From: Flavobacteriia bacterium
Lineage (GTDB): Bacteria > Bacteroidota > Bacteroidia > Flavobacteriales > Schleiferiaceae
Assembly (NCBI GenBank): GCA_949516455.1
Contig: CATILC010000185.1
Coordinates: forward strand, 1-24,230
DNA length: 24,230 nucleotides
Direction of reading: 5' to 3'
A program made the translations under genes and the position numbers. The notes beneath the pieces were generated by a model. That model was not told the DNA's origin. It made no database searches and saw nothing but the letters and a program-made list of their open reading frames with translations. Of the stretch, positions 7,699-15,154 are shown piece after piece; the stretch's first letter is position 1, and the number at the start of each line of letters is the position of its first letter.

Positions 7699-8793
7699 CT
7701 ATGTGTAAGAAATGGGGTTAGTCGGCTTTTCGGACAAACGAACTGCAAAAGTAGCAAAAGATCGAAGCTTCTCGACGAGTAAATCACAGCTGTATTGTTC
7801 GCCCTCGTAATGCCCGATATCCGCCAAGAGAATGCGGTTGTCTGCCTCGAAGAAGTCGTGGTATTTGATATCAGAAGTCAGAAACACATCTGCAGAGGCA
7901 GCCACCGCATCTTCCAAAAGAAAAAAGCCCGAGCCGCCGCAAAAGGCCACAGAGCGAATCAACCGATCCGGCACGCGACTGTGACGGATCACTGGAATGT
8001 TCAAGGCCTCTTTGATTTGTGTGAAAAGTGCTTCAGGCCTGAGGGGCTCTTTCAACAAACCGATCATACCAGCGCCCCGATCCGCCTCTGGATTGAGAAT
8101 CCGAAGCAGCTCGTAGGCCACCTCCTCGTAGGGGTGACAGCTGTTCAAAGCCGACAGAACAGACCGCTGATCCGAGTCCTTGAGAATGACCTCTAAGCGG
8201 AATTCCTCCTCCACAGACCGCACTCCGCTCGATCCTGTGAACGGGTCCGCCTTGGCGTTCGGACGAAAACTGCCCTTCCCCTGGATAACAAAACTGCACT
8301 CATCGTATCGATCTCCGACCTGGCCAGCTCCTGCTGCAAAAAGCCCTTCCCTGACCTTTTCCAGATGATCGACAGGCACGTATGTGACCAATTTGAGCAG
8401 GCGCTCTTGGAATGGCCGGAGGATGCGAAGATCCGAGAGACCCAATTTTTCACCTAAGCGGGCATTCACCCCATCGCTGGCATTGTCCAGATTGGTGTGC
8501 GCCACCAAAATACCAATGCCCTTCTCTATGGCCTTGATGACGGTTCTCTGGACCCAGTGATCGGAGGTGAGTTGTTTGATGCCTTTGAAGATCAGGGGGT
8601 GGTGTGCCACGATGAGCTGGCAATCCTGCTGAACGGCCTCTTCGATGATGTCCTCAGTGACATCCAGGCTGACGAGCACTCCCCGAACAGCTGCCTCCCT
8701 TTTTCCTACCAAAAGGCCCACATTGTCATAGGACTCGGCCCAGGATGCGGGCACCCATTCGTGCAGCTTTTTTTCTATTTCACCAATGGTCAT
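7699..8793 (-). CDS. Nif3-like dinuclear metal-centre protein (GTP cyclohydrolase I type 2/NIF3 family)
   Basis: A 364-residue member of the widespread Nif3/YbgI/YqfO family, which forms hexameric toroids with a two-metal site. Its cellular role is not settled, although some databases name it GTP cyclohydrolase 1 type 2. Metal ligands are visible: His64 and His65 in AHHPLIFKGIK, Asp103 in HTNLD, and His328 and Glu332 in IGHYEGEQ. DNVGLLVG (23-30) is a further family marker. The protein is about 110 residues longer than E. coli YbgI because of a central insertion (about residues 130-235, including LNSCHPYEEVAYEL). This corresponds to the PII-like domain found in Bacillus YqfO. It is the first gene of a minus-strand operon with the zinc-ribbon-like and TPR genes. 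Confidence 0.94.
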   Translation of the reverse strand: MTIGEIEKKLHEWVPASWAESYDNVGLLVGKREAAVRGVLVSLDVTEDIIEEAVQQDCQLIVAHHPLIFKGIKQLTSDHWVQRTVIKAIEKGIGILVAHTNLDNASDGVNARLGEKLGLSDLRILRPFQERLLKLVTYVPVDHLEKVREGLFAAGAGQVGDRYDECSFVIQGKGSFRPNAKADPFTGSSGVRSVEEEFRLEVILKDSDQRSVLSALNSCHPYEEVAYELLRILNPEADRGAGMIGLLKEPLRPEALFTQIKEALNIPVIRHSRVPDRLIRSVAFCGGSGFFLLEDAVAASADVFLTSDIKYHDFFEADNRILLADIGHYEGEQYSCDLLVEKLRSFATFAVRLSEKPTNPISYT

Positions 8794-8830
8794 GATCCTG
8801 CGGAATTGAATGTGATGATCGTTCGCTTGT

Positions 8831-8838
8831 CAAATGTA
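8831..8838 (-). promoter_or_regulatory. Candidate -7 element for the Nif3 operon
   Basis: On the minus strand TACATTTG matches TAnnTTTG exactly, 37 nt before the Nif3 ATG and downstream of the rpsA terminator. No good TTG is found at the -33 distance. The position between a terminator and the first gene of an operon makes it plausible. Confidence 0.4.
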
Positions 8839-8879
8839 GATATCCTCCGGTCTTTGGTCTGCTGCTGACAGGGAAGCAC

Positions 8880-8904
8880 AAAAAAGCCCCGCGATTGCGG
8901 GGCT
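8880..8904 (-). terminator. Rho-independent terminator of rpsA
   Basis: Read on the minus strand, AGCCCCGC-AATC-GCGGGGCT forms an 8-bp GC-rich stem with a 4-nt loop and is followed by a run of six T. It lies 24 nt after the rpsA stop codon. This is one of only two convincing intrinsic terminators in the window. Confidence 0.88.
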
Positions 8905-8928
8905 GTTCGATCACCTGTGAAGACGAAT

Positions 8929-11100
8929 TCACTTCTTTGACTTCTTCTTGTCTTCGTCGGCCTGCATATCTGCCTTGAGCTGGGAGAGTGCCTCGATATC
9001 GCCCAAGGTGGAACGCTCCACATTGGATTGGATCTTCTTGACATTCTTGCCGGTCTCTTTGGCCTCCTTCGCGTCGTTCTCCTTTTGGACATCTCCGTGG
9101 ATCTGACTGTGGGAAACCACCACGCGGCGACCTTCTTTGTTGAATTCGATCACCTTGAAGTCGGCTACCTCGCCGGCCTTGAGCTGACTGCCGTCTTCCT
9201 TGCCCATATGGCGGCCCGGAATAAAGGCTTCCACCCCGATGTTCTCAAAGGTCACGGTGGCTCCGCGGTCCACGATCTCATTCACCTTTCCTTCCAGGAT
9301 ACTTCCCTCCTCCATCAAGGTGGCGTAGGTATCCCAAGGATTGTCGGTGACCTGCTTGTGTCCGAGGCTGAGTTTTCTATTGTCCGTATCGATCTCGAGT
9401 ACGACCACTTCCATCAGACTTCCCACGGAAGTGAATTCACTTGGGTGTTTGATCTTCTTGGTCCAACTCAGATCGGAAATGTGGATCAGCCCGTCAATAC
9501 CCTCCTCCAATTCGACAAAAATGCCAAAGTTGGTGAAGTTGCGCACAGTACCCTTGTGCTTGCCTCCTTTTGGATATTTGGACGTAATGTCGGTCCATGG
9601 ATCAGGCGTGAGCTGCTTCATGCCCAAAGACATCTTGCGCTCTTCCATATCCAGCGAAAGGATGATGCACTCTACTTCCTGTCCTGTAGTGACAAAATCC
9701 TGTGCACTTCTCAAGTGGGTGCTCCATGACATTTCTGATACATGGATCAACCCCTCAACACCGGGCAAGATCTCCACGAAGGCACCGTAGTCGGCAATGA
9801 CCACGACCTTTCCTTTGATCTTGTCGCCAACGCTGAAGTTCTTGTCGGCCAGCTGATCCCAAGGATGGGCTTCCAGCTGCTTGATGCCCAACTGAATGCG
9901 CGTCTTGCTCTCGTCGAAATCGAGGATAACGACATTGATCTTCTGATCGAGCTCCAGCATTTCAGATGGATGGCCCACACGGCTCCAACTCAGATCTGTC
10001 ACGTGTACGAGTCCATCCACACCACCAAGGTCGACGAACACGCCGTAAGAAGTGATGTTTTTGACCACTCCTTCGAGTACCTGACCTTTCTCGAGCTTGG
10101 AAATGATCTCCTTCTTCTGTTCTTCAAGGTCGGCTTCGATGAGCGCCTTGTGCGATACGACCACATTTTTGAACTCATGGTTGATCTTCACGATGCGGAA
10201 CTCCATGGTCTTGTTCACATAAGCATCGTAATCCCGGATCGGCTTGACGTCGATCTGTGAACCGGGAAGGAATGCTTCGATGCCGAAAACATCCACGATC
10301 ATACCGCCTTTGGTGCGGCACTTGACGTATCCATTGACGATCTCCTCAGCAGCGTGTGCTTCGTTCACTCGGTCCCAGGCTCTGATCTGACGGGCCTTTT
10401 TATGGGAAAGGACCAACTGGCCGTTTTTGTCTTCCTGCTTGTCAATGAGCACTTCGACAGAATCACCCACCTTCAGTTCCGGATTGTAACGGAATTCGTT
10501 GAGGGACACAACGCCCTCGGATTTGGATTCGATGTCAATGATGACCTCACGGTCGGTTATGGTGATGATCTTCCCGTCCACCACCTGATGCTCGGCGAGC
10601 GATCCCAAAGTGGCTTCGTACATCTTTTCCTCCTCTCCGACGTCTGCACCATCCTGAAGCACATTGGACTCGAGCGCGTCCCAATCCACTTCCGCTGGAG
10701 AGGCATTCATCAACTCAAAACTGTTCTCCTCTTCTTCAGCCGTCTCCTCCGCAGCAGGAGCTTCCTTCTTTTCTGGCTGCTTGGCTTTTTCTTCGGCTTT
10801 CGGTTCTTCCGCCTTCGCTTCCTCGGTGGCTGCTTCTTCAACCGCCTCTTCGGCAGCTGCCTCAGGGGTCTCCTCCTTGGCTTCCTCTGCTGTCTCTTCG
10901 GCGCTGGCTTCCGGGACATCTTCGGCAGGAGTTTCAGCCTCTGCTGCCTCTTCGGCTACAGGGGCCTCCTCTGTTGTTTTTGCTTCTGGGGTTTCAACTG
11001 CTTCAGTTGTTTCTGCCTGATCAGCAGATGCAGTTGTTTGGTTTTGGGTCACTTCCACCTTTTCAGTTTCTTCGACCTTCTTATTTGTTTCTTCTGACAT
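8929..11100 (-). CDS. rpsA: 30S ribosomal protein S1 with a long acidic N-terminal extension
   Basis: Binds mRNA and helps load it on the 30S subunit. The 723-residue protein contains six S1/OB-fold RNA-binding repeats. They begin near HQVVDGKI (about 171), NGYVKCRTKGG, LEGVVKNITSYGVFVDL, IKGKVVVIADYGAFVEI, HKGTVRNFTNFGIFVEL and LEGKVNEIVDRGATV. Repeats 3-5 have the strong GxVxxxxxxGxFV...GLxHxSxxSW pattern. E. coli S1 has 557 residues. The extra length is an N-terminal stretch (about 1-130) made almost entirely of Ala, Glu, Thr and Pro, probably disordered, plus a Lys-rich tail (DEDKKKSKK). The start is ATG at 11100 (MSEETNKK). The longer frame to 11250 is rejected because a promoter lies inside it. 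It is monocistronic, with its own promoter, a leader of about 110 nt and a terminator. Confidence 0.96.
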   Translation of the reverse strand: MSEETNKKVEETEKVEVTQNQTTASADQAETTEAVETPEAKTTEEAPVAEEAAEAETPAEDVPEASAEETAEEAKEETPEAAAEEAVEEAATEEAKAEEPKAEEKAKQPEKKEAPAAEETAEEEENSFELMNASPAEVDWDALESNVLQDGADVGEEEKMYEATLGSLAEHQVVDGKIITITDREVIIDIESKSEGVVSLNEFRYNPELKVGDSVEVLIDKQEDKNGQLVLSHKKARQIRAWDRVNEAHAAEEIVNGYVKCRTKGGMIVDVFGIEAFLPGSQIDVKPIRDYDAYVNKTMEFRIVKINHEFKNVVVSHKALIEADLEEQKKEIISKLEKGQVLEGVVKNITSYGVFVDLGGVDGLVHVTDLSWSRVGHPSEMLELDQKINVVILDFDESKTRIQLGIKQLEAHPWDQLADKNFSVGDKIKGKVVVIADYGAFVEILPGVEGLIHVSEMSWSTHLRSAQDFVTTGQEVECIILSLDMEERKMSLGMKQLTPDPWTDITSKYPKGGKHKGTVRNFTNFGIFVELEEGIDGLIHISDLSWTKKIKHPSEFTSVGSLMEVVVLEIDTDNRKLSLGHKQVTDNPWDTYATLMEEGSILEGKVNEIVDRGATVTFENIGVEAFIPGRHMGKEDGSQLKAGEVADFKVIEFNKEGRRVVVSHSQIHGDVQKENDAKEAKETGKNVKKIQSNVERSTLGDIEALSQLKADMQADEDKKKSKK

Positions 11101-11177
11101 GAAGAATACATTGTATCCATCCGATGTTCCGATACGCCGCGGCGGGCATCTTTTGGAGTTGTTTGACTTTCTCTTAT

Positions 11178-11210
11178 CCCTTTTCGTGTATCCGAGGCCG
11201 CTGAAAAGGG
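11178..11210 (-). promoter_or_regulatory. 5'-terminal hairpin in the rpsA leader
   Basis: On the minus strand CCCTTTTC (11210-11203) pairs perfectly with GAAAAGGG (11185-11178) around a 17-nt loop. If transcription starts near 11209, as the promoter predicts, the stem forms at the very 5' end of the rpsA mRNA. The leader between this hairpin and the ATG is about 77 nt. This is unusually long for the window, where most predicted leaders are under 40 nt. The element may affect stability or S1 autoregulation; both are inference. Confidence 0.4.
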
Positions 11211-11213
11211 CTG

Positions 11214-11244
11214 CAAAAGTAGGTTGAAACGATCGATTGTGAAA
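11214..11244 (-). promoter_or_regulatory. rpsA promoter
   Basis: On the minus strand TACTTTTG (11221-11214) is an exact TAnnTTTG -7 element. TTTC lies 19 nt upstream at 11244-11241, close to the -33 consensus. The predicted start is near 11209. Its position rules out translation from the in-frame ATG at 11250 and supports the start at 11100. Confidence 0.55.
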
Positions 11245-11288
11245 CAGCACATTCCATCATCCGAGGGAATGGACATTGCGGCTCCTAT

Positions 11289-12623
11289 TCAACAAAGCTT
11301 CTGTCCGGCAAAATCAGCCGAGCTCATGAGGAGAAAAACGGCCTTTTCATGACTGTGCTTTTCGAGTGCTCCGGGCAGTCGGTCTCCCTGAGTGATCACC
11401 TGAAGATCTTCTCTCTGAAAGTGAGCCGCAAGCATCTGGGCGTCGAGCTCAGGTAAGCGTTTTTGGCGCACCACTTCAGGATCGAAGGTGACCATGGCCT
11501 GATCGGCCGCATCCAAACTCCCCGCATACTGAGGAAGGAAGTCCGGATTCAAACTGCTGTAGGTGTGCAACTCCAACAGAGCGATGAGCCTTCGGTCGGG
11601 AAACTGCTCCCTTACCGCCTGCACGGTCGCGCGAACCTTCGATGGCGCATGTGCAAAATCGCGGAAGTACAGACCATTTTCACTTTCTGCCACACGTTCA
11701 AGTCGTTTGCTCGCGCCTGCAAAGCTTGTGATGGCTTCGTAAAACTCATCGTCCATGACCCCCAGGCGATTGCAGATAAGACGGGCACCTTCCAGATTTT
11801 GCAGATTGTGTCCTCCGAAGATCTTCAATGGCACCTCGCCCTCGGGGGTCAGTAAAAGGCAGCCCTCCTGAAATGGCCTGGCCTCTGGTGTGGTATACGG
11901 CACCGTGCGAATGGAGCCCTCCTGCTGGCTTATCATTGCCTCCAACTCTGCATCCTCGCTGCAATGGACCAAGGTTCCCGAATCTTCAATGGTCTGAATG
12001 AAGTGTGCAAACTGCGCGCGATACTCCTCCTGACTTGGGAAGATATTGGCATGGTCCCAGGCCACACCGCTGATCAACGCGATATGGGGTTTGTACCAAA
12101 GGAACTTGGGCCTCGGGTCCAAAGGAGAACTCCCGTATTCATCTCCTTCTATGACAATGAAATCCACATCGGGATCCAATCGCACCATGCGTTCAAATCC
12201 ATCGATCTGCGCTCCAACGAGATAATTCACGGACTGACCGACCTGCTGCATGACATGCAGCACCATGGAGGTGATGCTCGTTTTGCCATGACTGCCGGCA
12301 ATGACCACCCGGGTGCAGTCTTTGCTCTGCTCGTAGAGATACTCAGGATAGGACATGATGACAAGACCCATGGTCTGTGCCCGTGCGAGTTCAGGATTGT
12401 CCTTTTGGGCGTGCATGCCCAGAATGATCAGATCGATATCGTTGGTTATTCGCTCTGGAAACCAACCTTCGTCGGGCAAAAGAGAAGCGGCCTGAAGACG
12501 CCCTTTTGACGGTTCAAAAAAGTGGTCGTCTGAACCGCTGACCGCGTTGCCCTGGGCCTGAAGCTCAAGGGCCAAATTGTGCATTGCGCTGCCGCCGATC
12601 GCGATCAAATGGATGCGTGCCAT
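11289..12623 (-). CDS. mpl: Mpl-like UDP-N-acetylmuramate:tripeptide ligase (peptidoglycan recycling)
   Basis: An ATP-dependent Mur ligase expected to attach recycled L-Ala-gamma-D-Glu-meso-DAP tripeptide directly to UDP-MurNAc in the cytoplasm. The 444 residues start with the MurC/Mpl-type dinucleotide fold (IHLIAIGGSAMHNLAL). They continue with the ATP loop AGSHGKTS (109-116), IEGDEY (158-163), AWDHANIF (188-195), the GGHNLQN hinge (270-276) and DFAHAPSKVRAT (322-333). The order and spacing fit Mpl better than MurC: it has GGSAMHNLA instead of the MurC GIGGxGMSG form, and DFAHAPSK instead of DDYAHHP. The protein is probably Mpl, with residual uncertainty because the N-terminus resembles MurC. 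It has its own promoter with almost no leader. It is flanked by the MbnP genes upstream and rpsA downstream. Confidence 0.88.
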   Translation of the reverse strand: MARIHLIAIGGSAMHNLALELQAQGNAVSGSDDHFFEPSKGRLQAASLLPDEGWFPERITNDIDLIILGMHAQKDNPELARAQTMGLVIMSYPEYLYEQSKDCTRVVIAGSHGKTSITSMVLHVMQQVGQSVNYLVGAQIDGFERMVRLDPDVDFIVIEGDEYGSSPLDPRPKFLWYKPHIALISGVAWDHANIFPSQEEYRAQFAHFIQTIEDSGTLVHCSEDAELEAMISQQEGSIRTVPYTTPEARPFQEGCLLLTPEGEVPLKIFGGHNLQNLEGARLICNRLGVMDDEFYEAITSFAGASKRLERVAESENGLYFRDFAHAPSKVRATVQAVREQFPDRRLIALLELHTYSSLNPDFLPQYAGSLDAADQAMVTFDPEVVRQKRLPELDAQMLAAHFQREDLQVITQGDRLPGALEKHSHEKAVFLLMSSADFAGQKLC

Positions 12624-12628
12624 GGGTT

Positions 12629-12658
12629 CAAAGATATCTGAGCCAATGGCTCATTCAA
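12629..12658 (-). promoter_or_regulatory. mpl promoter with start codon at the predicted +1
   Basis: On the minus strand TTG (12658-12656), a 19-nt spacer and TATCTTTG (12636-12629) give an exact match to the Bacteroidota promoter. Only 5 nt separate its last G from the ATG of mpl (12623). Because transcription normally starts about 4-6 nt after this element, the mRNA should be leaderless or nearly so. Confidence 0.62.
12639..12653. repeat. Perfect 15-nt palindrome in the mpl promoter spacer
   Basis: TGAGCCATTGGCTCA (minus strand) is a 7-bp perfect inverted repeat around one central base. It lies wholly between the -33 and -7 elements of mpl. No T-tract follows, so it is not a terminator for the MbnP genes upstream. 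The position is that of a repressor or activator operator. Confidence 0.5.
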
Positions 12659-12674
12659 GACGAATTAGAACTCC

Positions 12675-13457
12675 TTAACGAACAGAAGCCGAAAAATTCC
12701 GAATGAACTTGAGTGCCAACGGACGATCCTGCGGACTGCCGTGTGCCGTGGTCTCTAAAAATGGATCGATGCTGCCGCCAGGACCATCGAACCAAGCGTC
12801 CGCGTCAAATACCAATGGCAACCACACCGACGCTCCGTCATCGGCTTCCAAGTCGATCGGAATGACGAGATCTCGCTGGTAGAGATCGTTGTTCCCTGGA
12901 TGATAACTAAATGCCTGATCATCCGAACTTCCGATCATGCCCGGCGCATTGACCCGTCCTTCAACCATCACGAATCGGTACTGACTCGCCCAAGTCCAGA
13001 ACATTCCATATGCGGCGCTTAGCGGATCTTCGAGCGGAACTGAGCTCGGGTCGGTCGCATTTTGTACAGAGTCCAGGCCCACGTTGAGCATGAGCGCAAC
13101 ATATTCTCCTTCGGGCACATTGTACCGAATCGAACGCCTGTCCTCCATTCCCTGTACCGGTTCTTCCAGGTCGAAGAACCCATAATCGGCAAGCCAAAGG
13201 GTATCGCCCTCTTCATCTACCAGACGGAGATAGGAATAGTAGAACCGGATGGTTTCCAAAAGAATCTCCGTGGAGTCGTTCAACTGGAAGACAGAACCCG
13301 GATATTGCGCGCTGTTGTTGGCTCTCAACGCCACCGAGATCGACAGAGAAGAAGGACCATCGTCCCGGTCATCATCGTCATCGTCCTCACAACTTGAAAC
13401 CAGACCAAAGGCGAACAGCAAAAAGATCAAATGGAGGAACTTATTCATGCCCTGCAT
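12675..13457 (-). CDS. MbnP-like lipoprotein with acidic surface-export tract
   Basis: A 260-residue lipoprotein. The signal peptide (MNKFLHLIFLLFAFGLVSSC) ends in a lipobox with Cys23. Immediately after it comes EDDDDDDRDD, the kind of acidic tract that acts as a lipoprotein export signal to the cell surface in Bacteroidota. The body matches the MbnP-like family: IRFYYSYLRLVDEEGD (70-85), a VPEGEY turn (114-119), LMLNVGLDS (122-130) and MFWTWASQYRF (152-162), which corresponds to the family MxWxW core. MbnP proteins bind copper; in methanotrophs a tryptophan is oxidised to kynurenine by the partner MbnH. No MbnH is present here, so the copper role is inference. The start may be ATG 13457, directly after the preceding stop, or ATG 13448, which gives the neater signal peptide. 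It is co-transcribed with the gene upstream. Confidence 0.8.
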   Translation of the reverse strand: MQGMNKFLHLIFLLFAFGLVSSCEDDDDDDRDDGPSSLSISVALRANNSAQYPGSVFQLNDSTEILLETIRFYYSYLRLVDEEGDTLWLADYGFFDLEEPVQGMEDRRSIRYNVPEGEYVALMLNVGLDSVQNATDPSSVPLEDPLSAAYGMFWTWASQYRFVMVEGRVNAPGMIGSSDDQAFSYHPGNNDLYQRDLVIPIDLEADDGASVWLPLVFDADAWFDGPGGSIDPFLETTAHGSPQDRPLALKFIRNFSASVR

Positions 13458-14219
13458 TTAGTACATGACAATGCTTGTATCCAACTGAAGACGGAGCAGT
13501 TGCGCAAATGCGTAATCTGTAGCGTCCGAAGACTGGCTTTTGATCTCATCCACTGTGAGCAGATCGAAGGGCTGCATGATGCGATCGACATCGACGACCA
13601 CCTCAAAGGAGGCATCCACATCGGAGACGATGCTGAAGTTCTTATTCCTGGACCGCGTCAGGCTGAGGCTGTCGGCCATTTCATAATCAAAGGTGAATTC
13701 GGTAGAGGCGGAATCCGTCACATCCCACACTTTGCCTTTGACCTTCAGAAATGAATATCCGCTGTAATTACCTGCCGCTCCCCGGTACAGATCCGGATCG
13801 CGCAAACCAGAGGCCAGCGAGAACTGGGATGGATCCTTCATATTGTCAAATTCATCCAAGCCAATGGTAAAACCATATGAACCGGAATAACTGCCTGTGG
13901 GCAGCTCCAACAACTGATAATCCCGGACTTCAGGGATGATCACGAAGAAATTTGTCGTGTCTTTGATCGTATCGCCCAAGTGGGTAATAAAGAAGTCGCT
14001 GACGATCATCTTGATCTCATCGATCTGATACGGATTGCCCGCCGCATCGTAGTAGATGGAGTCCTTGGAGAATTCAGCGCCCTGATAAGAGAAGAAGACG
14101 CGGAGACCTACGTTGCGTTGCGTACCGCTGCTGTCTCCACCTACGGAGATGTCCTTTGTACAACTGCCCAGCGAAGCGAACAGGATGAAAATCCCAATGA
14201 TTCTAAGTAAGATGTTCAC
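13458..14219 (-). CDS. Second MbnP-like lipoprotein, lacking the MxWxW core
   Basis: A 253-residue lipoprotein starting with GTG at 14219. The signal peptide ends in ASLGSC (lipidated Cys20), and the next residues (TKDISVGGDSSG) are not strongly acidic, unlike the neighbour. The fold markers parallel the downstream gene: IDEIKMIVSDFFI (66-78), LPTGSYSGSYGFTIGLDEF (106-124) and a GYSFLKVKGKV strand (154-164). The two genes therefore look like diverged duplicates of one MbnP-like family. The aromatic MxWxW segment is replaced by RGAAGNYSGYSF, and the whole protein has one Trp (in KVWDVTD). If tryptophan chemistry matters for copper binding, this copy should lack it. Its stop codon abuts the ATG of the second gene with no gap. 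Confidence 0.72.
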   Translation of the reverse strand: MNILLRIIGIFILFASLGSCTKDISVGGDSSGTQRNVGLRVFFSYQGAEFSKDSIYYDAAGNPYQIDEIKMIVSDFFITHLGDTIKDTTNFFVIIPEVRDYQLLELPTGSYSGSYGFTIGLDEFDNMKDPSQFSLASGLRDPDLYRGAAGNYSGYSFLKVKGKVWDVTDSASTEFTFDYEMADSLSLTRSRNKNFSIVSDVDASFEVVVDVDRIMQPFDLLTVDEIKSQSSDATDYAFAQLLRLQLDTSIVMY

Positions 14220-14284
14220 GTGCTATAGATTATAGTTTGTCCTGAAAACAGAAAGAACAAATATCCAATTCTTCAACCAATCTG

Positions 14285-15052
14285 TCAGAACGAACGAGTC
14301 TCCACCAAGCGTTTGGGTGTGTAGTGCCGCTCTGACTGCTCAATGGCTTCCATGATCCGGTCCATGATCAGCTGGGCGTCCTCTCCCGCTTCGTAGGAGA
14401 TCGGTGGTTTGATGCGCACACTGAGTGTACATCCGCGTTTTTTCATCAGCAGCCCTCTTTTGTTGAAAGCCCGCCTGAACCCCTCGACCACAACAGGAAC
14501 GACAATGGGCTCATATTCCTTGATGATCTTTGCTGTGCCTCTTCTTCCAGGCATGAAGGGTTTGGTCGTTCCCTGTGGAAAAGTGATCACCCAGCCGTTC
14601 TCGATGGCCGTAGTGATCTTCTGCACATCCCTGGGATCCACATTCCGATCGACATTTTTCCCTGCTGCGCGCCAGGTTCTTTTGATGCTCACCGATCCGA
14701 CGTAGGCAAATAAGCGCGGAAGGATCCCTTTTTTCATGGTCTCCACCGCTGCTATGAAATAAACATTCAGCCGTGGGAACAGTATGGGCCAATAGGTGTC
14801 AATGCCCGAGTAACGGTTCCACTTGGCGTGGTTGAAGATGTGGTACATCGCGGCCACATCGGCGAAATAGGTCTGGTGATTGCTGACGAAAAGCACGCGC
14901 TTATCGGGCAGGCCTTTGAGATTTTCCGCGCCACTGACCAAGGTGCGGTTGGCCATGGTGAACCGATAATAGGTGATCGAGCCAAAAACGATGACGATCC
15001 ACCTCTTGATCAGCAAATAATTGCCGAAAGCGTCCTTTTTCAAAAAAGCCAT
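14285..15052 (-). CDS. PlsC-like 1-acyl-sn-glycerol-3-phosphate acyltransferase
   Basis: A 255-residue membrane-associated acyltransferase of the LPLAT/PlsC superfamily. It probably acylates lysophosphatidate or a related lysolipid at the inner membrane. An N-terminal hydrophobic segment (LLIKRWIVIVFGSITYY) is followed by the catalytic region LFVSNHQTYFAD and later WVITFPQGTTKPFMPGRRGTAKI and PIVVPVVVEGFRRAF. Two departures from the textbook motifs are visible. The His and Asp of block I are separated by five residues (H-QTYFA-D) instead of four. Block III reads FPQGT instead of FPEGT. I recall similar sequences across Bacteroidota, so this may be a lineage feature rather than inactivation. 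The ATG at 15052 is preferred over the TTG one codon upstream. The gene has its own promoter and diverges from lgt. Confidence 0.87.
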   Translation of the reverse strand: MAFLKKDAFGNYLLIKRWIVIVFGSITYYRFTMANRTLVSGAENLKGLPDKRVLFVSNHQTYFADVAAMYHIFNHAKWNRYSGIDTYWPILFPRLNVYFIAAVETMKKGILPRLFAYVGSVSIKRTWRAAGKNVDRNVDPRDVQKITTAIENGWVITFPQGTTKPFMPGRRGTAKIIKEYEPIVVPVVVEGFRRAFNKRGLLMKKRGCTLSVRIKPPISYEAGEDAQLIMDRIMEAIEQSERHYTPKRLVETRSF

Positions 15053-15059
15053 CAAGGGG

Positions 15060-15092
15060 CGAAGATAGGGCTGTCTTGAGGGAACAGATCAA
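15060..15092 (-). promoter_or_regulatory. plsC-like gene promoter
   Basis: On the minus strand TTG (15092-15090), a 22-nt spacer and TATCTTCG (15067-15060) fit the Bacteroidota promoter with one mismatch. Seven nt separate the element from the ATG, so the expected leader is only 2-3 nt. Confidence 0.5.
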
Positions 15093-15129
15093 AACGAGAT
15101 GTTCTCGTCCTGCGCAGTGGTGGCTTTTT

Positions 15130-15137
15130 TACCTTCG
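15130..15137 (+). promoter_or_regulatory. Candidate -7 element for lgt
   Basis: TACCTTCG is one mismatch from TAnnTTTG and lies 17 nt before the GTG start of lgt. No TTG is seen at the right distance upstream. It sits in the 102-nt divergent spacer shared with the acyltransferase gene. Confidence 0.35.
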
Positions 15138-15154
15138 CTACAAATTCAAATTCA

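Noticed and set aside
10354..11097. 247-codon plus-strand ORF rich in Phe/Leu/Cys opposite rpsA
   Set aside because: It is the mirror of the Ala/Glu-rich S1 extension; composition bias keeps the antisense frame open.
11101..11250. 50-residue N-terminal extension of the rpsA frame
   Set aside because: A TAnnTTTG promoter (11214-11244) lies inside it and the extension is not S1-like; ATG 11100 gives a normal start.
11250..11271. CATTCC/GGAATG inverted repeat after mpl as a terminator
   Set aside because: The stem is only 6 bp with a 10-nt loop and no T-tract on either strand.
13363..13395. GATGAC-like trinucleotide run in the first MbnP-like gene
   Set aside because: It encodes the acidic tract after the lipobox; mixed codons show selection on protein rather than a simple tandem repeat.
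14222..14234. TATAAT-like sequence upstream of the second MbnP-like gene
   Set aside because: Bacteroidota primary sigma factor does not use the E. coli -10 box; a better match is not clear, so no promoter is called.
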